NCBI GenBank assembly: GCA_015501075.1
Contig: JADNYJ010000015.1
Span: 124,001-188,000 of the forward strand
DNA from: Gymnopilus junonius
Lineage: Eukaryota > Basidiomycota > Agaricomycetes > Agaricales > Galerinaceae
Reading direction: 5' to 3'
DNA: 64,000 bases
Part shown: piece after piece, positions 23,245 to 36,423 of the stretch
Numbering within the stretch: the stretch's first letter is position 1
How the letters are laid out: the number at the start of each line of letters is the position of its first letter
The notes under the pieces: model-generated
Seen by the model: the letters and a program-made list of their open reading frames with translations, nothing else
Databases searched by the model: none
Told to the model about the DNA's origin: nothing
Made by a program: the position numbers and the translations under genes

Positions 23245-26200
23245 ATGAAGTTTGGCCTCAAAATAAGTGTACAGTTGTCTCCCTCTCTGAATCAGTTCTC
23301 AGCATCTCATTTGTCATTTAAATATAGACCGACTTGTACAGCGAATGGCGTCCATACTACCTCGACTACAATTCTCTCAAACGAGAACTCAAAGTGCGTG
23401 CTTTATATTTGTATCTCGCCAACCAACAATTATTCTGACTGTCATTCAATTTGTTAGAAACGTATCAACTCTGCGACAGGATGGACAGAGAAAGATGAAT
23501 TGGACTTCAAAAATATGCTCGTCAAAGAGTTGGACAAGATCCATGATTTCCAAAAGACTAAGGTATGTGGGCTTCTATTCCGGCTTTCATTTACGATCGG
23601 ATCCGCAATAGCGTGCTGTGCCTCTCGTCTGGAGTTTATCAACGAGATGCTGAGCACCACCCTTTATCTTCCAGACTGCCGAACTCTCTCGCCGTATACA
23701 CGACGCGGAGAAAGATGTCCAGCGTCTTGTCGTTGAAGAGCACTCACATTCAAAGAATCCATCGACTACTACTGTTGATACAGAGAGTCAGCAGCAACAG
23801 CAAGATCCGTATGTCCAAGATGAAGGTTCAGACGAAGACCTCTCTGATAACGAGGGCGAGGACACGGAGGAGTCTTACGACGCGTTGGAAGAACGATTCC
23901 ATGGCCTAGAGGAAGAGGTGGCTATCCTCGTCGCGGATGTGCACGACCTCGCTCTGTACACGAAGCTAAACATTACTGGGTTTATGAAGATTCTCAAGGT
24001 TCGCCTCGTCCTCTTCATTTCCTAACCTCTAACTCACTTTGCATTCACAGAAACACGATGCAAGCATCCATATATATCGCGCATACTGCAGCTAGCTTAC
24101 TCCCTAATCTCCTTCTAGAAACAAACTAAAATACCCCTCAAAACTACCTTTATTCAAGACTACCTTGAGAAAAGACCTTTCTACAAATACAACTGGGATG
24201 CTCTCATTGTCAAATTATCCAAGCTCTATGACCTCGTTCGGACGCGTGGGCATCCCGCACAAGGCGACGCTAGTGCAGGTGGAAGTCAAAGCGCGTTTGT
24301 CAGGCAAACTACCAAGTACTGGGTTCATCCAGATAATTTGGTCCCTCTCAAACTTGCCATTTTACGGCATTTACCAGTGTTGGGTGCGTACAAATGTTTT
24401 TTTGGGTGAAATGGGGTACTAATACTGTCGGTACAGTCTTCAACCCCGACAAAGAATTTGAACCAAAGGATTCAGGTATGTCATTTCTTTCGTCATATTG
24501 TGTCATATCCTTGATGGTTTCAAATATCCAGCCATTACCTCCATATATTTCGACAATGAGGATCTTGAGCTATATTTAGGTCGTTTGGAGAAGACTGAAG
24601 GCGCCGAAGCCATTCGTCTACGTTGGTATGGTGATGTAGATAACAAAACAGTAAATAAACATCTTCATTTCGGCCTGCCTCTTCTTACCTCTATGTTCTT
24701 TGCCAGATCTTTGTTGAACGTAAGACCCACAGAGAAGACTGGACAGGAGAGAAATCCGTCAAAGCCCGCTTCCCGCTCAAAGAGCACCTAGTCAACCCAT
24801 TCCTAAAGGGGGAGTATACCGTTGACGAGGACTTCCAGCAGCTCGTCAAAAAGGGCAAGAAGACGCAGCAGGAGGTCGATTCGATGATTCAGCTGGCTAA
24901 TGAGGTCCAGTATGCGATCTTGACGAAGAAGTTGGAACCTGGTGGGTAGTCTCTCAACCTCTTCCTCAATCTTCAAACGTTCGGGTTTTACGTCTGACGT
25001 CATGCTCTGTCCTCAGTGATGCGCTCGTTCTATAACCGCACTGCATTCCAGCTCCCCGGAGACGCACGTGTGCGTATATCTCTCGATACAGAGCTGACAC
25101 TCGTACGGGAGGATAACTGGGATGGGCGGGACCGTTCGGGGGATAATTGGCGTCGGACGGATATTGGGATTGATTTTCCCTTTGAGCAAGTCCTGCCGGA
25201 GGATAAGGAAATTTTCAAGTGCGTATTTGATTTATGATTTCAAGTTTGATTGCTCTTGGCTTATGATCATTTTCCTACGACTAGGTATGGTGTATTGGAG
25301 GTCAAGCTCCAGACGCAGTATGGCCAGCAACCGCCCAAGTGGATTACGGATCTCGTGCAGTCACATTTAGTGGAAGCTGTGCCCAAGTTTAGGTACACTC
25401 CGTCTTTTACGTCTCTTGATCTCTGTTCATGTTTACTAAATGGGTCATTTTTTAATAGTAAATTTATTCATGGTTGTGCTTCTCTTCTACCTAATCGTGT
25501 GGACTTGGTGCCGTTCTGGTTACCTCAAAGTACGTGCTTGCGTCGAACTTTGAAACGGTCAACATGGAACTTACTATCGACCTTCTTTCTGTCCAGTGGA
25601 TGTCGACATCCTTGACAAACCCAACACAGGCTACCTAAGTGTCATCGAACGTCCCATCGGCTCGCAATCTTCCTCTGGCAAGACCTCCTCTCGCCAAACT
25701 ACAACAACATCCCCAGCAGACACCGAAGGTTCCCAGATCCTCGATAACGTTTATACCGAGCCTCTTTCTGAAGGCGAGGAAGACGAGCTTGAGCTGGGGC
25801 TGGAACCTGCCAAGGATGAGGGGATGCGTACGGGGTTGAGTGGGGGCGATTTCGAGGCTGCTATTTCTTATAGGGAACACATGCTGCAAGAAAGGAGGGA
25901 GGAGGAAGAGGAAGAGAGGAAGAGGGCCAAAAGACAGGGGAAGGAAAAATCAAGTGCTGTTGTTCAGGAGCACGAACAGGAGGAAGGCGAGGAGGCTCAG
26001 GGTTCTCCGCTCGTCGTCGCAGCAGAGGAGGAGGTTGAAGGCGTCCCTAGACGGCACAAGTTCGTCCGTCAGAAATCGGAGGGAATCTCCAAGAAAGCAT
26101 TTTCTATCGACCCACTCGCTCCTTCCTCTGCCTTTGACGAGACGCTCAAAACAAAGCTTGCAGGCGAGGAAGCGAAGAGGGAAAAATTTTACTCCTCATC

Positions 26201-27055
26201 TCCTGCACGCCGGTCTGGATCCAGGCGTCGATATGGGCGAAGGAATGACCAGGTCGAGGAGGAAGAAGCAGACAACGAGCTTGGTGGTAATGAAGAGGAA
26301 AGGAGACAGGATGAGGCAGAAGAGGAGGCTGCATTGGGTGGCTGGATGAAGAGGGATTCTGAAGATAGGATCGTTGAGAGGAACGTTAGGGCACCGGCGG
26401 GCAAGAGGATTTCTGTCCCTGTTAGGATTGAACCCAAGGTTTATTTCGCGGCTGAGAGGACGTTTTTGGTGAGGGGTCTATTTTCCATCTTGTTTCATTT
26501 TTCTTTCTTTCAAGTGTCTGGAGACTGGCGGGCGTGTCCTGTCTTGTCTGGGTATCAGAGTTTCTGATCATTCACATACCATCTCTTTGTGGTATTCTTT
26601 TTCGATCATCAGGCAGACGCGTCCTGTCTTTCCTGAATACCTATCGTATGGATCTAAAAGTTCCTCGTTGGTACATGACAGTTTTTTTTACTGTTCAGAT
26701 TATCCTTGTCCTCAGTTTGAAATTGAACGGTCTACTAATCAATCTCGTTTCTTTCCTTCACATCTCATCACAGAAATGGCTCAACAATGCCGTCTTCATC
26801 GGCTCTATCGCGACAACTCTGCTGAACTTCATCCCACCCGAAGACACCCGTGGGCTTATCAGCGCCGCACTCTTCACGTTCGCCGCACTGCTCGCCATCG
26901 CTTACTCGGCTGGTATTTTCATCTACCGTTCCTACAGGCTACGCGAGCGCCATGCGGAGGGGCTGTATTATGACAAGTACGGACCGACAGTGCTTTGCTT
27001 CGTGTTGTTTTGTGCATTGGCGACGAATGTGGGGATGAGGTGGACACAGATGTGA
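23245..27055 (+). CDS. VTC4: Vacuolar transporter chaperone 4, polyphosphate polymerase
   Basis: Catalytic subunit of the vacuolar VTC complex, which makes inorganic polyphosphate from ATP and moves it into the vacuole. Fourteen exons join in frame: 23245-23268, 23328-23393, 23458-23562, 23675-23998, 24051-24059, 24119-24383, 24437-24475, 24532-24650, 24707-24941, 25017-25218, 25285-25392, 25459-25529, 25597-26468, 26774-27055; 906 residues. The N-terminal SPX domain ([44 protein letters not shown]) senses inositol pyrophosphates. The tunnel-shaped catalytic core has [48 protein letters not shown] and [13 protein letters not shown] charged linker follows, then [16 protein letters not shown] and three C-terminal spans. 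SPX contains an acidic Gln/Asp/Glu insert. One exon is only 9 nt and precedes a GC-AG intron. The motifs fit Vtc4 best; the Vtc2/3 paralogues share this architecture. Confidence 0.93.
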
Positions 27056-30000
27056 TTGTGTGGTTTTGTGGACCAGTTTATTTTAATTTGTTTTTGGACT
27101 TTTGATAAGTTAGCTTTGTGGCGCCAGGCGCGGCGTGGTATCGCGTGCATACGGGTCGTCTTTCTTGCTGTTCGTTTTCAATTTTCATGAGGCACGGCAG
27201 GTGACCTTGTTTGTTTTTTTTTTCTTGGCACTTCAAAGGATGAGCCGCCTGCGGGTTACTATTTTACCTCAAGTTCTAGCATTGTGATAGATTGTGATGA
27301 GTTGTGATGCCGCGATAGAAGAGGGATGAATTTCAGTTTCTAATCGATCTATGCATGTGAATATGAGGATCGACCTGGATTGACCAGATATCATTTGTTT
27401 ATTTCTTGGACTGTATACACATCATCTACCTACTTCCTTGGGTATTTTGTATCACTTTATCAATATCGCAGTACTGGCTCTGGAAACTTTACCTCCTTGT
27501 TTCATGTTGAGCCTTGGACATGCCACCAGGTGTGAAGTATTCTGGGACATCAGCACATTTAGATTTTATACCGCCCACTATCCTCCTATCCTCTTGGTCA
27601 CTAAGCCAGCCAATCCATCCATCCGCCTACGTTGCAACGTGGTCTTCCGGACTAATTTTAGATCATCAGTTGTTAGTGACTTTTCTTCTAACAATGGAAA
27701 TTTTTAAGGTGAGGTCGTAGACTTCAGATGGGTTGGATCAGGATTGTCGATCCAAATTGGAATTTCTCATCAGAGTTGGTAGCAGAAGAATTCTTTGTAC
27801 ACCCCGTAGACGACGGATAGGCACCATGCGGCTCCTGAGTCAGTATAAAAATCTCGAAGCCCTCCTTGGAGGGAGCAATAGGACACCTGCCTGATGACGC
27901 ACTGTCAGGCATGCTTGAAAGCGGTGAGAGCGTACCTGGCTTCGCCGTTTGATCTCGTATATTTAGCAGCTGCGAAGTCTTGCAAGGCTTAGATATCCTT
28001 GAGATTCAGGCTGGCCGCCCAGATCTCAGGACTTTCCCACTTGTCAAGTAGGAAGTCAATTTGCCTCGGAGGCACCGGTGATCCCTCAACCAAATTCTAT
28101 GTGCCGATGACGCCACTGGCCCTCGCTTCTTTAGCAATACCTCTTTCGAGCACTATTAAGGTTTTCTGAGACCGATGATATTGAGTTCGCACTTACACAC
28201 AGAGACCTTCTCAGGTATCTCCATAGGCCTTTCCTTGTAGTAGGATTTGTGCGACACTGGCTGTCTGAAGCTAGATCTTCGACGAAGCATGATTCTGCGA
28301 TAAGAGGCCAGAACAAGATAAATTGAAGTATTGTGTATCAATAGATCAGTTGATCAGGGTGAAAATCATGAGGGGTGTGCACAGAAAGCAGCCGCAGTCT
28401 AAAGTTTTTCCAAAAGAACAGGCAAGCCTCACGAAAAAGTTGCTCTTGAGCTCGGTAAGTATGGCCATCCCGGGACTCTGTACTCAGGTTCCATCATAAT
28501 GAATCAACAGAGTGGCTGGTCCACCCACATCGCCACAGCGTCACCATTCATGGTAAAAATAGGATTGTCAGGTATGGGGTAGAGTAAGGTCAAGGGGGTG
28601 ACTGCTCTATTGCAGGCGAGCCGGCTGCAATACACAAGATACCGCGGAATGTCGACGTCCTGTCCCAATCACGGAGGGCGGTTATTGATTTCGCTCTTAG
28701 AGCCGGAGGTCCGTGTTTGGGTAATGCTGCCCAAGTAAGGGCATACTTTGACAGAATCCTACTACGCCTGTACTTGGGTTCCTTGTTCAATCTCGGGAGT
28801 GTGGTTCGCAGTACGTGGTTGGGGAAGAACAGGGGCTGGTCATTGAAGTTCATGAGATCAATAGAAGTGTTGTTGATGTAAAAAACCTTTTTGTCTCTAG
28901 AAACTGTAGGTCTAAAGTCGCGTGCTGGTGCTGGATATTTTATTGACCGCGGAACACGCAACGCGGCAAGAAGTTTCCATATCTTTTCCAAGCTGCGATA
29001 AATCCAAAGATCTGCAGAGGCAAAAGAAATTGTAACGGTAGGCACCTGATGATAACGCTGTACTCAAGACCTATTAGCATTTTTGCCAAAAAACCTTGAC
29101 AAACAATTGCAGAGGATTATATGAGCAGCGGTGCTCACCCATTTGACTGACTGAGTGCCCCATCATGACCTCAGTCTGAACATCCTTCTCCGCTGAATTA
29201 CAGTCTTCCGACCACCGACAGATGAGAGCTACATCGCCGACATCACCTTTTGGGATTCCTCAGATCCCGGATGGTAAGAAGTGAAATCCGTGTATCCACT
29301 CAATACTTCTAAATAGGTCACGGAGAATAAAGTGAAGGACATATAAAGGAATCGATGAATCTCGACATCTAAGCTCCCTGTGTGGGGCATTCAAGTCTAG
29401 TCCGCTTTGCGGTGAGATTCAGGCTTGGATCTCAGCCTTTCTAATTAATACCTCAGAGGTGGTCGGTGCCGTCGGGCTACGTAGGTAAATGCCTGTATTT
29501 AAGAAAGCAGACTTCATAAATATCCAGACATGACTGCGGAAGAGTAATACTTAAAGCATATATGCTCTAGATTGAGGAGTTGTTGTCCACAGAGTCGGTG
29601 AGGCTTGATTCTAATTAAAACGCGTTTTCCACCATCATTGTCGAGAATTCGGACTCGAGCGAAGAATGATGAGGAACAGATGATCATGAGATCTTTATGT
29701 GATCCATTCATTCGTAAAGTTAATCTGCAGGATAATAGTGTAGACACGACGCATAATCACGCTAAAAGTATTAAGTTGAGTAAGACTGTGGGAGAACAAC
29801 GAAAGATGTTACTAAACTTGTAGGCACAAATGCATGAAAAAATTAATGCAGACACCTGCAATCGTACGATCTGGGCAGTAGAAAGTAGAAAGTCTCATCA
29901 AGCGAGATTAAGGAAGAGTGTACTGCTCACTCAATATACGTTGCCGTCGGAGGGAAGGTAGTCGGCAGCACGACGACCACGACTTGACAGAGAGCCATGA

Positions 30001-31638
30001 GAGCTTGATAAAGCAGGGTATGTCCCTGTTCGTGCCGTAATCGTCGGCGGGTGGGTCAGAGTAGCCGTTGACATCGGTGGGAAGGAAGTGCGACTGTGCT
30101 GCCAACTAATCAAGCGCGGAAGACGGTATCGTTGAACTTGCTAAACCCATGGATGCAGCGAGTAGTACTCGCAGTACTCGCAATCGAACTTGAAAGACAG
30201 TCCAAACAAGTATACCATGACCGTCACCACTCCACCAGAGTTTGCCAGCCAAGTCAGTCCATCTCTGAACCTTGCATATCAGGTGTAGGATGGCATCATG
30301 CGACTTTCGTGATGACAACTGTCAATCCAAAACATATCTTCTCATATGATACTACGTTCCTTCTCTTGAGTTGGGCCTGGCATGAAGATGCAAAGCGAGC
30401 TGTAATAAACCTTCAGAGTCGAAGGACTGTTGGTGGTAGTTGGAGGTTAACTTGTTCACGTCAATAAAGGAAAAAAGGAAATTCAAAAGAGAGATGACTT
30501 ACAGGCCAAAAAAGGAAAATACGCGTTAAAAACGTGCTGAAAAGGACCTGACATCGCATAGCTCCGTGTTGCCAACGCGTTTATTTCAAGTCGCAGTTGA
30601 AAAAGGAAGAAAAGGCCAGAGGTTGGTGGAAGGGTGGAAAGGTGGAAAACAAACGAAAACCCGCAAAAATTTCGGCTTTAAGAATGTATTGGGGGAGTAG
30701 CGGTGACTTGGGCGCGTTCGGGCGTCATTTTATTGAAGGGTTCTTATATATTGAACAGGGAGTAGAGCGCGCGCCCATGCCGTTCTTGAACACAAGTATC
30801 GGTCACATGATAAAAAACAGCCCATATGAGGCAAAAGAAGCCAAACAAGTCACATCAAAAACATTTCCCGGCGCGACCGGTATAAACCTGCCAACATGCC
30901 ACCTGCGCCCATGAAATCCCATCCATCTTTCCTTCGTCCTGACCACCACCGCCCACCGCTCTCTGGTTTAAGCCTCCGCAAATGGTCGCCTACTGTATGA
31001 CTACACATTCAGGACAGAAAACCGCCTACAGGACCACCTAGTCGCTTTTCCCGGTGCACTCGGGAATTCAGACCACCCACGATTCGATTTTGGGCGTCGT
31101 TAAAGGCCTACCTAACCCTGAGGCCTTTTGCGCGTCAGGACTTGCCACAGCAGAAGACTATGCTTTACAACACACTGCCAGCAATCGTGGTGTTTCCAGC
31201 TGGTCTGTATATTTTTCTGTGGTTTTTTTCTCTGAATTTTGGAATATCCGATAATCGGGAAATGGACATCGGGGCCGCGCCCGCGCCCACGCCCAGCGTC
31301 CATTCATATTTGGCGCTTATCGGGAGTCCAAGGCCAGGGTTCTATGTATGCGCAAGTCAAATGGCGCCCTTGGTTTTGGGCGCCCTTTTGCCTTCTATAT
31401 AAGTAGTCCCTTGAGAGGTGAGTTCAGGATGCATCCAACAACAACTAATATTCATTATATATAGGAGATCTGAGCATACGAATAAAATACAATGCAGGGA
31501 TGGACATATAGATAGGAGATGGAGGACGAGAAGCAGGAAGGCCATAATGCTGTAACGGAAATTAGGGATCAGGTGAGTTCACCGTATATTAATGCTTCAA
31601 AAATTCATCAGGCGACCGTTGCATGCAGGCGTTTTGAG
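27056..31638. other. Gene-poor region, possible coding remnants
   Basis: No intact gene is supported over 4.6 kb. Possible remnants: on the minus strand at 28120-27880, a stretch with in-frame stops reads PPRQIDFLLDKWESPEIWAA then DFAAAKYTRSNGEARYALTAF; on the plus strand at 28615-28880, after a splice-acceptor-like TATTGCAG, RRAVIDFALRAGGPCLGNAA and later YFDRILLRLYLGSLFN. I recognise neither family. The right part (30.5-31.4 kb) contains GC-rich stretches, an inverted repeat and a TATATAA box. Decayed transposon or gene fragments are plausible. Confidence 0.4.
31363..31402. promoter_or_regulatory. Inverted repeat next to a TATA-like box
   Basis: GGCGCCC (31363-31369) and GGGCGCC (31378-31384) form a 7-bp inverted repeat with an 8-bp spacer. 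TATATAA lies 11 bp downstream at 31396-31402 on the plus strand. The arrangement looks promoter-like for transcription to the right, which would run antisense to the 3' end of the neighbouring transcription factor gene. No recognised gene starts there. Confidence 0.3.
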
Positions 31639-34006
31639 TTAAACAAGGAGTATCTTCAACCCTTGTTCTCTTATTGTCTCGCGAAGGTCTACTTCTCTAC
31701 CCTGGGCATCTCGTTTTTGCCAAACCTCTTCCATCAAGCGGCGAGTCTGAAGAAGGTTGCCGTAGTTTTCATTCAAGGCGCGTATCCGTTCCTTGAAGAA
31801 ATTACGGACCGTCGAGTCATTGGTCATGCTCCCAGCAAGACAAATAGGGAACATCAGGGTGCGGTCTTGCTCGCTGGGTGGGAGCTGACTGAAGAAGCGA
31901 ACGAGGTTTTGGACCGATGCACTGATTTCAGGTACGCCTTTTTATGACATTGTCGTAAGCAAAGATCAAACATTGGTCACAAACTAGACGTACCAGGGGT
32001 GGAGTTACTGAGCACTGTATGAAGATATAGATGTGCTGTCTCCCTGAAGATGTTGGCGATGAGAGATCGTTGTTCCTCAGATAACTGTGCACTGGCGGTA
32101 CCATGCACACGTGTCGCGTCAACAGAGATTGAATAGTTTTGGGAGCCTCTCAACTGTTGTTCAATGTTGGTCCCCCTACGAATGAGCTCAGGGTAGCTCA
32201 GGCAATTATTTCGCAGCTGTGCAGCTTTCCAATGAGCTAGTGCAGACACCTCTGCGATAGCCAACATTGCTTCATCTGGACATCCCGTCACGGCGTCCAT
32301 CCGCAATCTATGGGGCATTTCCATCTCGCTTCCGTTCCAAAATTCCCCAAGGAGGCTCTTCCACAACAACAAAAACTTCGGAGGTCTCAAAACGGATAGG
32401 CTTGAGAAAACATCAAGCCACTAACGCAAATCGTAAGCAGCCTGAAACCTCAGCAGAAATCTTGACAACTTACCAATATTGCCTTTACGTAAAGCTGTAC
32501 CGTTGGCGTCAGGGAGAGGAAGGTTATCCACGTGTTCTCGGCTACGTGTAGGTTGGTTTGGAGGAGCCATTGGCACAGGATATCGAAAGGTGCATCCCAG
32601 TCGCTCACACCTCCGGACAATTGAGAAAGACCAATGAGATGAAGGGCAGCGATAGCATCGTTGTCTGAGTAACGGCCGTGAGTGGTTTTATTGTTTCCAA
32701 GCTGGAACATGGCTTCATTTCGATAATAAGTGGTCGAGTTTTCAAAGCTCGGGTTTGGGGCTTCCAATCCCTTATCGATTCGCGTCTGTTTGATGTGTAA
32801 ATCAGCTAGTGCACAAATAGCCAATGTCACAGCCCCGCGAGGTTCGTCAAGAATGGCCTGAAGAGATATTAGTCATTTTTGTCAACTGCGGTTTAGGCCA
32901 GATGGGCTTACCGCATACGTGGCGTCTCTCAAAGCCTCCCCTGCGAAGAAAGGCTGGACTTTTTGCACGTTGTTAAAGTAATGCATGACCAGCTCTTCAT
33001 GCCCACTTTGCACTTGGTGAGGAGAAATCATGGACTGCTCCGCAAAAAGAGATTCATTGGTAGGAGGGTTGAGGAAATCATTACCAAGGAAGTCGGCTCC
33101 TACGGACGGATTAAATAATGCTGGCTGTGACCAGAAGACATTAGCGGATTGGTCGAAGTTGTCGAAAGTCCCAGAGAAATCGTCGAAGGGGGTGATAGGC
33201 GCTGCATATTTTTGTAAGTTTCCTGAATTTACGTTAATCAACCTTTCGCTTACTGGGCATGCCGGACACCAGATGATTGGCGGTGTGATTCTGGATAAAT
33301 GACGGTTCGACAGTATGATGGAGTGATTCGAGGGTCGAGCGAGTATTGTGAGCTGACGCGGTATGGAGGGTCGGTGGACGTATTTGCTGCATTCCGCGCT
33401 GGGAGTGCATTTGCATTGGATTATGGCGTGGCTGGCCTCTGATGAGGCCCGCTCTTGATAATTGCGCCTTGATACTCGCCTTGTAGGCGTCGACCATTTT
33501 CTTGTCCTGACAGTAACGACACCAAGCGATCAGTGATAAGGCCACATCAAGTCGACGGGTCAGCAACTTACTCGCATCCAATCGGGACGCTTTGCACCCC
33601 ATCCTAGGCATTTGATCATTAGGCGTTTGCAAGTTTTACATGAGTCGCCCTCGCGTTGCTCGTCGCATTTCTAGAGGGGTGTGGGTTAATGATTATTATC
33701 GCATCACATTTGGTTCTACGGACCTTCCGTCGTACGCGGCATGTCCTGTGGATACGGCATGCTGTCAGTCAGGGTACTATCGCGCTTGAAACGCTTAGCT
33801 CACCAGCAACCTCCCTTCCCCGCATTGAGAGTACGCGGAAGACTAGTGGTGGAGTGGTTTGGAGTTCCGTGGGCACTATAGGATGAGTCGCCATCGTCTG
33901 TTGGGACCATGTTGTCGAGAGGGGTGGTGTTGATGTAGGGCGAGGCGTTTGTTGAGGAGGATGAGGAGCTTCCTGCGGGGGATGCTGTATGGCTTCTGTA
34001 CGCCAT
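31639..34006 (-). CDS. Zn2Cys6 transcription factor with fungal-specific C-terminal domain
   Basis: Nuclear regulator with an N-terminal Zn2Cys6 binuclear cluster. Eight exons join in frame: 34006-33804, 33745-33724, 33670-33572, 33506-33254, 33201-32912, 32857-32474, 32420-31994, 31937-31639; 658 residues. The cluster reads KGGCWTCRVRRKKCDEQ then SCKTCKRLMIKCLGWG, giving the six spaced cysteines, and is followed by AKRPDWMR and a short basic helix. A disordered stretch leads into the helical domain of the Fungal_trans_2 type (WLDVFSSLSVLRPPKFLLLW, TGCPDEAMLAIAEVSALAHW, LSYPELIRRGTNIEQQL, IFRETAHLYLHTVLS). The target pathway cannot be read from sequence. A 22-nt exon encodes the middle of the zinc cluster. 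It is a paralogue of the next gene upstream (36424-38752), with introns at the same two cluster positions. Confidence 0.88.
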
Positions 34007-36423
34007 TCGTTACGGTCAGGTGGAAAGACGAGAGACGACAAAAGTGCTGTATTTTAAAATATCCGGACGAAACTGAAAGAGGATAAGAGGCGAGGCAGAG
34101 ATATGGACGGAGTAATTTGTTAGACGCGATTATGAGGAAAGGGTTCGTAGGAAAAAATCAAGCGTTCGTCAGATACCGACGAAGATGGAAAGCAATCTAA
34201 AAAAAGCGGTTCTAAAACAGTTGATGGTCGGTTTCCAAGGAAAGTTGTATAGATGGGGCTCTGGGAAAACACTAGGTAAGGGTGTGTACGCACGATGACT
34301 CTTTTCTTGTTGTTTTGAGTTCTCTTTTTGTCAGTGTGAGGTAGCCAATGTCAGTTTTCAACCCGGCAGACTGATGATCGGCAGATTCCCGTTACGAGAC
34401 CCGGCCTTTAGGCTTTCAACAACTTGCCCGATTTGGGCAAGACCGCGATTGCATTGTCTCCATCCTCGTCGGACCAAGCTGGCCAGCGACCACGGTAGCA
34501 CATTGTGTCCGATGCATAGATTCAACCTCGCATGAAATATCTTTTGGCAATACCAATAAATCTTCGCCACACGCATACAGGTTTAATAGGTGCTTTCTTT
34601 TCAACTTTTCTATTTAACTTTTGCCAATTCTAAGCGAAGTCGTACAGCTTATTTGCGGTGCAGGATTGCCTGCTTATGTAAAGGCGCCGAAGCGGTCGCA
34701 AATCTACACGATTGGCAGGACTGGCAAAAGCGCACCGTGGCTTGCAAGGCACATGGGATCGAAGAAGCAGCAAGGAGACATCAACAATTGCTTGGGGTTC
34801 CCAGATTCAGTTGTGCCTGATAGTCCGGTTGACTCGATTCCTCTCACAGAAACCCAGGATCCTTGCCCTAAATTGGATACTGGCCTGTCATTCCTATGGC
34901 TGCACGTGTAGCAAGCACCTACGCAGGAATGAGGATCTACTGGATCTATCGAGCACAGCTGTACGGCAAGTGTCCTGACTGTGCTATCCTTCAGATGATG
35001 TCGTCGATGATGGACAGGTTCGCCATCATGATCCTCATCAGGTTTCCCCTGCTTCTTTCAATTGAAGATCTGAGAAAAGCGGGAGCCATTCATATTCCAT
35101 CTCTCATCCGTCCATTACCTTTTTGTCTTTTTAGATTACAAGGCCAGAAAGACAAAAATATCTTACGAGCCACAAGTGCTTGCCAACTGACATGACAAGC
35201 TACACTCAGAATCGGTCGCCTGATGCAAGTGGACATCCCGCCAGGGGCTTTTTGACATTACTTGTCGATTCGTTACTCGCTGAGAGTCCCAACTTTTAAT
35301 TGAACTTGCCAACCGAAATGCCAACCCGCCATACGTCTACTGAATCTCTATCAACTTTTTTTTTTGGACAACGGTACGAAGGAAGTGAAGATTAAAGCGC
35401 AGTCGTTCAAGTTCATACGCCGCTGCCCTCGCCAGACTGATGTTGACCGTCCAAATGATAAGTATGCATATTGATAATCCTCTGAACCCATACTTAGAAC
35501 AAGAATTACTCATCGTATTAATCCTAGGTGATACACTCAAGTCAAGGAAGAACTATCAAGGAACTTGGATTTAGGAGGAGATGAAAAGCTGAATGATAAA
35601 GTACCTCTCGGAAACCGGTTTCCAGTTCATCGCTCCGTACCCATTTCAATCAATTTATCACATCCCGAAGATTATGATGATACATTCACGATACCTGGAA
35701 CACGAACTTTAAATCTGAACTTGAATAAGACCTCTTCCTTGGTTCACAATTGTCGACTTGAAGATCATGGGCTCCTGGGCATGGTGGGAAATCCACCTGG
35801 ATGTTCATCTGCCCCAAGATCACGGAGAGTCAAGAGTCGGACTCGGGAACTCGGACGGATATCAAATGTATGCTGGCTCCGAACTCGGATTTTCAATCAC
35901 AAAAAGATAGCACCAGTGAGAAGGTGAAATGTGGATTTATGTATGGCAACTATGTAAATTTGAGTAGTACAAGCTTGAGAAACAGCTAGAGAGACGACGG
36001 AGACGAGAGATACGATGCGTTTCAGGATAAGAAAAGAAGAGGAAGAAGAATTTGAAAAAGAAAGCAAAACACGACCGGATCGAAACAACCTTTTTTTATG
36101 TAAAGTGTAACGGAAACGGGGAACTAGCTAACGTAGTGTGGTTTTGTATGTAATGCAATTAAGAAACGTGAACGCAGACGAAAGAAAACCGAACAAGAAA
36201 AACCAAAGCAGAAAGCAAGATCAAATGATAGTCTGTGCGGAATGTGCGAGATGAATGTAGTGAGGCGAGGGGCGCAAAGCGGATGGGGGAGCGGGGAGTC
36301 TAGCGTGAGGGATAGATAGCATTGCAAGTTTGAAAATCGGGAAGGGGTTTCATTCGTTTTGTTCGTTCAGAATCATCTGGGGTGTCGTCAGCTGAGTAGA
36401 TTGGTCTCTTTCTTCCTTCAGGC
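34007..36423. other. Intergenic region between the two transcription factor genes
   Basis: 2.4 kb with only short frames, none resembling a known family. The left part is the promoter side of the 31639-34006 gene. There is an oligo-T run at 35349-35360. I see no supported gene, RNA or mobile element. Confidence 0.5.

Noticed and set aside
28590..29045. Minus-strand open frame of 151 codons
   Set aside because: Composition looks like the antisense of a better plus-strand frame; no recognisable domain.
31519..31947. Plus-strand open frame
   Set aside because: It is antisense to the last exon of the transcription factor gene, which has clear homology.
33223..33253. 31-nt intron in the first transcription factor
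   Set aside because: Too short for the window's introns; the next acceptor (CAG before 33201) gives 52 nt and keeps the frame.
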